This document shows positions 55,869 to 64,000 of a DNA stretch of 64,000 nt, piece after piece (within the stretch, counting starts at the first letter, position 1; every line of letters starts with the position of its first letter). The notes beneath the pieces are model-generated. The model was not told where the DNA came from. It searched no databases and worked only from the letters and a program-made list of their open reading frames with translations. A program made the translations under genes and the position numbers. The stretch is from Emydura subglobosa. Its lineage: Eukaryota; Chordata; Testudines; Chelidae. The stretch covers positions 29,120,540 to 29,184,539 of the forward strand of contig ML679959.1 in the NCBI GenBank assembly GCA_007922225.1, written 5' to 3'.

Positions 55869-56013
55869 TATTGTGAGCTCTCTGAGGGCATCAACTGCCC
55901 CTGCATTGTTTGTGCAAAAATTCTCAAAAATTCTCAAAATAATCAACATAAACCCAAATAACACACATGGGGGGGGTACAACGTAATAACATTACATGCT
56001 GACTCTTTTTGGG
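55869..56013. repeat. SINE tail scrap and short tandem
   Basis: 'gtgagctctctgagggcatc' then 'aactgcccctgcattgtttg' resembles a diverged SINE tail. 'aaattctcaa' is repeated at 55917-55938. Confidence 0.4.
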
Positions 56014-56115
56014 GGCCAGTTTTTCAAGAGCACACGGCCCCCAGCAGCACCCAGAAACCTACTCGTTTTATTAAGGTGCCTACATGGGAGGGGAGCTCAC
56101 TGGAAAAATCTGGCC
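56014..56115. repeat. Palindromic MITE, 'GGCCAGTTTTTC' type
   Basis: Starts GGCCAGTTTTTC and ends GAAAAATCTGGCC, inverted repeats with one mismatch or gap. 'gcagcacccagaaacctact' and 'aaggtgcctacatgggaggg' lie inside. Total 102 bp with hairpin potential. It is related in style to 34420-34523 and 58244-58403. Confidence 0.65.
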
Positions 56116-56548
56116 AGGTGTATAGATGGCTCAATGGGAGTTATGGAGGGCTGAGTTCTTCTGCAATGGGTCTGCAGGCTCTAACGTGATCTGATCCGTC
56201 CGGGGTTTGGGATGGAATCTCTTCCCCCACCCCACACAGTGTGTGCCAGAACTGGTTTCCACCTCCCACACTGGTAACAGGTTTGGGCAGAACAGGCTTA
56301 TATTCCCAGGTCTAGAAACAGATCCCTGCGCAGGCTTGGGTTTTCCAACCCAATCCCACCCTTTCCTCATCTCATTAGGAATTCATCATTGAGATATTTG
56401 TATTGCCAGTGATATGAGCTGGCACAGTTGACATGGCATCACTCTGCAGTGGGGAGATGCTGGAACCAGCACCTGGCCTGAATTTATCTGCGCTAAATGC
56501 CCGTGTCCTTCAGGAGTGCCCATCTCACCATGTCTGAGCTTGTGCCTT
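56116..56548. other. Unassigned DNA
   Basis: Frames on both strands at 56131-56392 mirror each other and have no known domain. No repeat is recognised. Confidence 0.35.
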
Positions 56549-56640
56549 AGAATCACAGAAGATTAGAGTTGGAAGGGACCTCAGGAGGTATCTAGCCCAA
56601 CCCCCTTCCTCTAGGGCAGCGTTATGGCTAACACAGCCCA
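56549..56640 (-). mobile_element. CR1 LINE 3' end, antisense
   Basis: 'aatcacagaagattagagtt', 'ggaagggacctcaggaggta' and 'tctagcccaacccccttcct' are the reverse of the tail shared with the CR1 at 2852-3410 ('gaggttccttccaaccct'). Only about 90 bp remain. Confidence 0.8.
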
Positions 56641-57954
56641 GGCTGATGGGAAAACTCTTCTCTTTAGAAGGGTTGGCAAAGTCCATATGGCCTTCTGTTC
56701 AAAGGCTACAGCAGTCTATGTCTCCATGGCCAGAGCTCAACCGAGACAGCTGAGCATGTGTGGAAAGCCTGGGTCAGATGTAGGCTCCTAAGTCTGAAAC
56801 GCCATGCAGTGCCTCACTGAGCATTTCACATCGCACCCCAGGAAGATCTGGAGCCCCCTCAGAAACCAGAGAGCATCCATGACCTACGTGTGCGCAGCCA
56901 GGCGTTACCTACAACACGAGGCTCTGGTGACCTTAGCAAGAGCTCCTAAAGATGCCACCTCCCATGCGTCTCTGCATGCCAGCCATCCTCCGTGCTCCAG
57001 GGTGCTGTCCCCTTCACAGCTGAATGTGAAGGATGGGTTGGGAGCTCCCAAGGGCGAGAGATTTAGCAGCCTGCTGCAGTGGGCTGGCAAGCCCAGATGA
57101 GGAGGAGGTGAGTAAAGCTGTGCGTATGTCAGGGGCGGTTACTGTTAGGAGAAGGTGGGTGCAACAGCCATTCAAAGCCTGCTCCCCCAGGATGGAAAAG
57201 TATGAAACATCTCAAATGAATTTAGCTCTTAATTTTTTGCCCAGAGGGGATGACTGCCTGGGTTCTCTCTCTGCCCTTACCCACTCCTGACCTGACAGCT
57301 GCTTGACGGGGGCTAACGGCCCAGAGGAACAGAGACGTTTCTAGTGCAACTCCTGAGGACTAGCTCGTAGGAGCAGAGCTCCCTTTCACTGCAGCTGCGA
57401 GTGCTGCACGCTCACCCTCCGGGACGGTGTGCCTAGGCGTGACCATCTGGGCCGTTCCTTTATTGAGCTACGTCACTCTAGAGGGAAGGTCTGGATTTTG
57501 GCACCTCTGCCGTCCCATTTTTGGAAATATTCCCTTTTTTGTAAAGTCAAGTCTCCCGTTGCCTAGGGTGAGGCAGGAGTCTCAAATCTGGGGGGCTGCC
57601 TCCACTGGCCAGGAAAGCTTGTAGAGTGCCAGTGAGCAAATGAACAAATACATTCTCCTGCGCTGTTCTCCCAGCGCCTTGCACCAACAAACCAATAAGA
57701 AACAACCCCACGCTAGGCCTGCGCTACACTCTGGGATAGCCCCCACTGGCATTGGTCTAGCCCCAGTGATGCTGACCTCTATGCCTAGGTATGCAGGAGT
57801 TTGCACCCGCTGATCTAATCAGGGTTCACCCCTCCTGCTGATTAGCTAAATCAGAACAGACTCTGACTAGAACTTGCCTGCACTTAGGGCTCAGCAGTGG
57901 TGCCGCTCCACCCGTTGCTGGTCAGCAATACCAGGTTCAGGGATATCTCAATCT
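56641..57954. other. Unassigned DNA
   Basis: Short frames on both strands have no recognised domain. No repeat is recognised. Confidence 0.35.
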
Positions 57955-58115
57955 CATTGGGCCTCAGTTTCCCCATCTCTAAAGTGGGAGTAATACTTTA
58001 CCTAAGCTACAGGGGTATTTTGAGTCCAAATGGATCAGCGCTTCTAAGACATATTGAGATCACCGATGGAAGGCACAATACGAGGGTGGAGTATGATTGT
58101 CCCACCAGGGACTGC
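57955..58115 (+). repeat. SINE body and tail, sense
   Basis: 'ggcctcagtttccccatctc' then 'taaagtgggagtaatacttt', 'acctaagctacaggggtatt', and 'agatcaccgatggaaggcac' with 'aatacgaggg' give the core to 3' half. The head is missing. Confidence 0.75.
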
Positions 58116-58243
58116 TACAATAAACAAATACTAACAGCCGGGAAATCTCTGTAAAGTCTCTTTCATGCTGACTCCTGCTCCTCTTTCATGACTGCTTTTG
58201 AAGGCATGTTGAAATAGGTATTCCTCAGCAGCAAGGGCTATGT

Positions 58244-58403
58244 AGGCCAAGATTTTCAAAAGGAGCTAGTGATTAGTGAAAAGCGGCCTGCTCTTCAGAA
58301 AGTGCTGAGCCCCCGTCCTGTGAAAATCAAGCCCCTTTCAAGTGTTGGGCCCCCAAAAATGGAGGCTCACCAAGTTGCTGTCACTTTTGGAAATCTTAGC
58401 CTA
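58244..58403. repeat. Palindromic MITE, 'ggccaagattttc' type
   Basis: Starts TAGGCCAAGATTTTCAAAAG. The end, reversed, reads TAGGCTAAGATTTCCAAAAG. The middle has 'agaaagtgctgagcccccgt' and 'tgaaaatcaagcccctttca'. Both ends begin with TA, compatible with a TA target duplication but not proof. No coding capacity. Confidence 0.72.
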
Positions 58404-61059
58404 GCTCCTGTGTCCCGGGGACGTTACGCGGGACAAGCCGCGTGAGACGTTTACTGCCCAGAGAGCAGTGGAACAAGGAGGTAGAGCCGGGCTAATGCAG
58501 CAAGTGGCAGGAATTCCATTGCGCAGGGTCCTGACGTTCTATCTGAAAGCAAGTTTGCCAGTGGGACACATACTCAGCAACTTTAAACTGCACCCGCCAC
58601 CGCCTGCCTGGCAACAACCCGTCCTCGCGGGGCTTGGCAACCTCACAAAATTAATATTTTTACAAGGATGAACTGTTCTTGAATAATTTCTCTAATGTAT
58701 TGGGCACAAACAGGCTCTCCATCAGTCTTCATGTCTGGGCACCCTCTTGCTCCAGCTGTCTTCTTAGACAAACGTATTGAATGGGAACAATGCAACGATA
58801 ATGTCATCCGCTATTTATGTCTGTTTCATTGCTGTCCCCCTGGTCCTATCCTGGGCTGCTGGTGGAATACAAGATTGGGTTGCGGGCTCCTTTCTTGGCT
58901 CAGTGGCAGTGTTATTTTTAGGAGGCCTTCTGCGCTGGTATTTCTCTCATTTTGCAGTGATGCTGATTCTTTATGCCCAGCATGGAAAGAGCTAGAAAGT
59001 CCCCAGTCCTCTCCACGCATCCATTAGTCCCACCACTATTTTCTCTCCCGCTCCCCGCGCACTTTATGGTAAATCTAGCACTGGGGAAAGGCATCTGAGC
59101 CCAGGAAACTGAAGGTCTGTCCACCAAACAAACATGAGCTCCATCAATGCAAAATCTTCTCACCCCCTGCCTTTGGCTCTCTCTGTCAGCGTGGAAAGAC
59201 CATCTTACAGTCTGAGAGGGGGAATTCCACCTGCCCGACCCATTGTTTAATCCTTGGGCTCTCTGGTGTCCTTGGCGATGGAGAATACCATCTTATTTTG
59301 TTTGTAAACTTTAGCTTTTTCCAGTGTTTTGGACTGATGGCAGCTGCAGCTCAACCAGAGCATTATATGGTGATATCTCCTGTCCTTCTCTTTGACTGAG
59401 AACTGAGCTGGGCTGGTCCCTCTTCCACCACAGAGGTGAAATTGTCATTTGTCTCATGGCTCACCAATCCACCTTTGGCAAATCAAACTCTGCTTGGTGC
59501 CCCTATAAGATAACGGCTGGTTTGCCCGCTCCTTTTTGGATTGCCTCAGCTGTTCTATTTTGCTTAAGTTTCTTTCTTTCTCTTTCTTAATGAGGATGTT
59601 ACTACAGATGCCTTTAAAGCAATCACCTGCACATTGTAAAACCCAAACTACTCTGATCCAAAGCTCCAAGGCGGCAGCAAGCAACACATCCTGTGCCTTT
59701 AGACTGAACTGAGAGCTGCTTTCTCTGCTGTCGCTACAATCACTTCTGTTTAACCTTCCATCTCTGTGCAGTGGAGCAAACCGGCGCACTGTCAAAGCCC
59801 AGCTGGCTAAATGGAACACTCAGTCATGGTGCATTCGTGCTGCTAAAGATTTGGGCTCAATGACCCTGCCCTCTTTACACACTTAACACTGCCACTACTT
59901 TAAATGGGAGTTACATGCAAAAGGGACTAAGTGATGAGACTGCATTAGATTATGCAATAACTTAAAGTGCCCAGGCCCATCCATTATTGTATAGCCAGAG
60001 ACTCACTCGTCTGTGTGGACAACAAGCTGGTTTGTTTCCTCACTGAACTCTTCAAGGCTCTGGCAGTTCCTGGGCGAGGGACACTCTCCCCGTGAAACAT
60101 TTCTTTTCCCAAGAGCATGTCTAAGAATGGCCTGTTACAAAGGGTTGTTTGTGAGGTTCAGAGAACGACAGCGGAAAATTGCTTCTGTGTGTCTCTGGAG
60201 TGCTGGTGTTAAAGACCTGAATGCTGCCTTGTTTTCCCGATTGGTTGAGGGCTTGCACTCTTGTCTACTTGGCAGTGTGGTTTTCTCAGCAGCATTGTTA
60301 ATACTCTCAAAATTCAAAGCAAGACACGACTGGTAGAAAAGCAGGGCCAATTCATTATGATTTGCATCATCCATTTACTTTCTGAAACATAAATCAGCCT
60401 TCCAAACTAGTGTCTTGGGAGCCCAGGACTTGAGCCAAGGAACCTGACTGCCCAGCAGACCTTCTGACTCTTGCCCATTAAGATGACATCATTATAGCTA
60501 CACCCCAGTTTTAATATCACTTAATTCTGTCCCAGAAAAACGAGTGAAGATTGGCCATTCCTCTGAGTGCTTCACTGACATTTTGCCACTGCACTCTTTG
60601 GTCTCCAACTCGATTTCTGCAGATTTCTTTGGGCTTGCTTTCTACTCACTACTGTTTTCCATTCTGGAACACCGCTAAGATATTGCTGAGTTTTGTCAGG
60701 ACTCATACTCTATAGTTTGCAATTGCTAGGAAGGCCACATTTTAAAGGGCATTCAACTCCGTTTCCACATATATGCTGTTTGCATGCACAGATCATTTGC
60801 ATGCCCAATTTTAACATCTACAGTCTTTTGTGCACGTGATCGTGAGACCACATGATTACGAGCTAGATCTTAGGAAGCATCTCCTTCCTTCAGAGAACAG
60901 CTGTATGGAATAGTCAGTCTCCTGGTCTGGAGAGAGAAGATAAAGTCAATTTGTTAGAGCAAAACTGGATATATTGCAAGGTTGGTGCAAACATCAAGGT
61001 CAGAGAAGTATGGTTTGGTGTGTTCCAAGCGGTGGTTCTTCTTCTTTCATGTCCCTGGT
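58404..61059. other. Unassigned DNA
   Basis: 60770-60830 repeats the 'tttgcatgc' motifs seen at 14391. Frames such as the 121-codon minus one at 59454-59819 have no recognised domain and overlap nothing known. Confidence 0.35.
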
Positions 61060-61330
61060 GTAGATCAGCAATTACAATTTCACCTGAAGTTGATCAAATC
61101 CCATAGCTGAAGAGCAGTGTCAGCATTTATTGCAGTGATGCCTCCTTCATATTTATACATGGGGCAGTAAGTGGTGATATGTTTGATGGTCTGTCGTGGG
61201 GAGGCACACACACACCGTGGAGTCCTTGATTTTCCATTTGGGCATTAAATGTCCACATCCGCCATGGTTGATTCGGATTCAGTTCAGAGTTGACCCAGAT
61301 GTCCGTGGAAGGTCGAATCTAGGAACCATC
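61060..61330 (-). pseudogene. C-terminal relic of a non-CR1 LINE
   Basis: On the minus strand, 'FDLPRTSGSTLN' is followed by 'NHGGCGHLMPKWKIKDSTVC' (in two frames), then 'CVCASPRQTIKHITTYCP' and 'GGITAINADTALQLWDL'. The arrangement C.C......QT..HI...CP after a DLPR...LN..R segment is the Cys/His-rich C-terminus of several LINE reverse transcriptase proteins (RTE- or R4-like among others). It contains stops and a frame change, and the clade is not resolved. Confidence 0.65.
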
Positions 61331-61689
61331 TGCCTGGGATCCGGCACAAGATGCTTATTTTTTAACTCTCGTTTAGCTCAATCTGCTTTCCAAGCCTCCT
61401 CCTGACCCTAGCCTGATTGCATGAGGCTAAGCGAATATTTCCAGAAAGGCTTGAAGGACTTAAGGCGTTGGCAGGGAGACGTCGAGGTCTTGGTGGATAA
61501 GGCAACATCCGTTTTCCTGGCTTTGCTCAACCTCAGGCAGTGTCACAGCAAGCTGGTCATAACTAGGAGGAATGGGATGAAATTGTGCACAGGAAAGTTT
61601 CAGCAGCAAGTCAGAGAAAATATCCTGCCGAGCAGGAATCTGGCAAGAATTTCTTAGATTTAAATAAATTTTCCCATCCCTTTTCTGGA
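61331..61689. other. Unassigned DNA, may extend the LINE relic
   Basis: 61331-61420 could still be LINE sequence on the minus strand, but I cannot read a motif in it. The rest is unrecognised. Confidence 0.3.
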
Positions 61690-62060
61690 CAGAAAGTTTT
61701 CAGGAACCAAAACTCTGGTGAAAAAAATTCAGATTGGGTCAATTGAAACATTTCATTCGATAATTTTGAAACATTGTGTTTTAGATATTGACCTTTTAAA
61801 GCGTTTTTACATTTTTTACCTTAAATTAACTTTAAATTTCCAAATGAAAATTTTTGACTCAAAACCCAGAACTTTTTCATTTAAAAAATGTCGAAACAGG
61901 AAGTTTGGAAAATTTCAAAACTTTTTTTTTCATTTTGTTTTTTAAATGAGAAATTCATCAAAACCGATCCTTTCTACAAACAGTTTAGGTTTTGATGAAT
62001 CAGCATTTTGTGATTGAAAAAAAAACATTTCATCAAAAAATTCCCAACCAGTTCTCAGTA
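61690..62060. repeat. T/A-rich interspersed repeat
   Basis: Long runs of 'attttgaaacattg', 'aaatgaaaatttttgactca', 'ggaaaatttcaaaacttttt' and 'aaacatttcatcaaaaaatt' end near 'cccaaccagttctc'. The end resembles that of 2700-3590 (reversed 'gagctaggtgaaattttt'). Confidence 0.55.
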
Positions 62061-63184
62061 CAAGGTCTATTAGAAGATGAAATAGTCTCTGATGACAATT
62101 GCTGAAAGCCCCAGACAAGTGGATGGGCTGAATTTGCTCAGAATCTGGAGCCATCCTACTCCGGTAGTGGGGGCAGAACTGAGACCTTTTCCATGTTGTT
62201 CCCATGCAGCTGCCATAACCTGGGTGATGCAATGGTTGATCTGTAGCAGTTGTTCTATTCTCAACCTATTTACCATCTCTGGGTTGCATCCAATACTACC
62301 TGTATGGCCCTGAGGATGTCACATGGGCCGCAGCTGTGTGCTGATTGGGCCTCAAGCGGAAGGTTGAGAACCAACGTTCTCTCACTCCCTGAAATCCGGG
62401 TCTGACCCTGGAATCCTTACTCCATCTTTAAGTGACACTTTCCGCATGCTACAGGCCTTTCGGTGCCTTTCGTTAACATTCCCAAACCACACCAAAGCAG
62501 TAGTTTTTGCACCACTTGAAGATTTCAACCAGCACCAGATGAAAACGCAGCAGTGCAGCCTTTGACTGCAAAATGCTTTGCCTCTTATGGGATAAATATA
62601 TTTTTAAATCCTTGGTGCCAGCTGGAAAAGCAAATTTCCCCCAAACACAGGCTGTTCGCTAAATAAAAGTCTTTTCATTCGCCCATTGAAATGTCTAGTC
62701 ATGACTTATGGTTTGGGTGCCCGTCTGATAAGGGTGAGCCTGAATTCTGACGGGCTCTGGGCAGGTTTGTTACACATTTACTAAGCTATGCCACATCTGC
62801 CTTTCATTGCATAGCACATAGGTGGGTGTGCAGAATACAGTATGAAACAAGAAGGAGAGAGAAACACACAGAGGCTGATTCCCGGCAGCCTTGTCACGGG
62901 AGATAAAAGAGGATCTCCAGGAGCTGTGTGTGGTGAGTGCAGGGGCAGGCTGTGATGTACACGCACACTGGCTGTGTTGTGATAATATTATTCCTCATAA
63001 CATGTGGTCAGTTTATTTGCTTAGTTTTCGCACAGTTTGATTCTGCATTTTCCCATTTGTGGGGTCAGAAGGTTGTAACCCAGCACACCACGACAGTAGA
63101 TACTGAAGACTTTATGCCCTAGGAAACCAGGACATCGTAAAGCACAGGGTAACAAGGTTAATACTGTGCATATACAGGAAGTGT
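62061..63184. other. Unassigned DNA
   Basis: No repeat consensus or exon is recognised. Both-strand frames at 61942-62313 overlap and have no known domain. Confidence 0.35.
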
Positions 63185-63362
63185 CTTTCCTCTGAGGATC
63201 TCACAGCACTGCACAATCATTAACCCTAACACAGCAAATATGGGGGAAACGCAACTGCAGGGTGGTTAAGAGACTTGCCCAAGGTTTTAAAAAGTCAGTT
63301 GCAGAGGTGGGAATAAAACCCAGCAGTCCTAGCTCTGCCCCCAGCACTAGAGCACACACCTT
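63185..63362 (-). repeat. tRNA-derived SINE, antisense, body plus head
   Basis: 'ggatctcacagcactgcaca', 'ttaagagacttgcccaaggt' and 'cagaggtgggaataaaaccc' precede 'cagcactagagcacaca', the reversed head with the box A region near 63345. The core 'gggggaaacgcaactgcagg' is diverged. Confidence 0.75.
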
Positions 63363-64000
63363 CTGGCGTTGTGCTGAGCCAAGTGAAGGCAGATGCCGTT
63401 CATTGCGCTGACTGTAACTCCGGATTTTCCTTTCTTTTCTCCCTGTTCAATCTAGCACATTTAAGGTTTTCCTCTTATGTGACACACAGCCTGAAATCAG
63501 AGGGACATGATGTAATTCATAAGAATTCTTTCAGCAGCTGAAGTGCTGCAGCTCTGGAACAGCATCTTTCATAGGAAGGTGTCTTGGGAAATCCTCTTGC
63601 TGAGTGATCTGCGTACAAATGACATTTGTTCTGTAACCTCCAGATACGTACGGGTGCCAAGGCTTGCTTTTGCTCTAATGGCTTCATAAATTGGAAATCC
63701 TAATTCATTTGATTAACTAGCTGTAGGGGAAGCTGTAATTTCATTCTCTACCCGCCTCTTTCTCATTCCTCTGTCTGTCACCTGTGTTTTTTTTTTTTAA
63801 TGCGACCAGTTTCCTGTAGATGGTGTTGCAGAAGAAAGGCATTCTGAACAGATAAGACAGTGGATTTTACTGCTGGGGGAAGGGATGAGTGGAAGGAGCT
63901 ATTTTGCTATAATGGAGTGCACAATCAAGAATAACCCCCTGACATCTATCCCAAAACAGAGCGCAAACAAAAGTGTCCTCCGAACGCCATCATTGATTTG
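63363..64000. other. Unassigned DNA to the window edge
   Basis: A T-run of 12 lies at about 63787-63798. No repeat or exon is recognised. Confidence 0.35.

Noticed and set aside
1..64000. CRISPR arrays, operons, phage or other prokaryotic systems
   Set aside because: No regularly spaced repeats, no dense ORFs and no bacterial-type gene order. The repeat content is vertebrate throughout.

Overview
This window is nuclear DNA from a vertebrate, most likely a sauropsid and probably a turtle (a crocodilian is the main alternative). Three things support this. There is no compact gene packing. All open frames are short, the longest being 245 codons and a chance chimera. The repeat content combines CR1 LINE fragments of several subfamilies, MIR-like tRNA-derived SINEs, Penelope-like sequence with a GIY-YIG-type domain, and short palindromic DNA transposon relics. 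The assignment to turtles rests on remembered repeat families, not on a database search. I found no host protein-coding exon, no RNA gene and no CRISPR or prokaryotic feature. The window reads as intergenic or deep intronic DNA.

Layout. 0-9 kb: a MIR-like SINE, a CR1 copy (2852-3410) lodged in a T-rich repeat, a long (TG)n tract near 4.0 kb and more SINE pieces near 8.4-8.7 kb. 9-13 kb: a CR1 tail, a large palindrome-ended DNA element (10077-10833) with a GC-rich core, an antisense CR1 (11471-12310), an LTR-like stretch and a Penelope tail. 13-19 kb: mostly unassigned sequence, then two clear nested insertions. A 323-bp pogo/Tigger-like MITE sits in a SINE near 17 kb, and an antisense Penelope-like element sits inside a CR1 at 18.2-18.9 kb. 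20-22 kb: a CR1 reverse transcriptase relic with readable palm motifs. 22-30 kb: mostly featureless DNA with scattered repeat ends.

30-36 kb: an antisense CR1, two palindrome-ended MITEs and LTR-like sequence. 36-42 kb: a TA-flanked 120-bp MITE, an antisense CR1 with an intact C-terminal frame, an LTR-like block, and a 70-bp piece of CR1 that appears to have been copied to 41.94 kb between 15-bp direct repeats. 42-51 kb: SINEs, then two copies of a roughly 450-bp repeat in opposite orientations (44.49 and 50.58 kb). 51-64 kb: more MITEs, an LTR-like block with a TATA motif, a CR1 tail, a remnant of a second LINE type ending in a Cys-rich motif, and a T-rich repeat.

The genes do not work together as a system, because the only coding traces are decayed retrotransposon frames. 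The informative content is the order of insertions and the repair scar. A few A/T-rich, repeat-free stretches with many TAAT-type motifs (about 9.0-9.6, 47.0-47.4 and 54.9-55.3 kb) are the only places where I would suspect conserved regulatory DNA, and this is weak inference.
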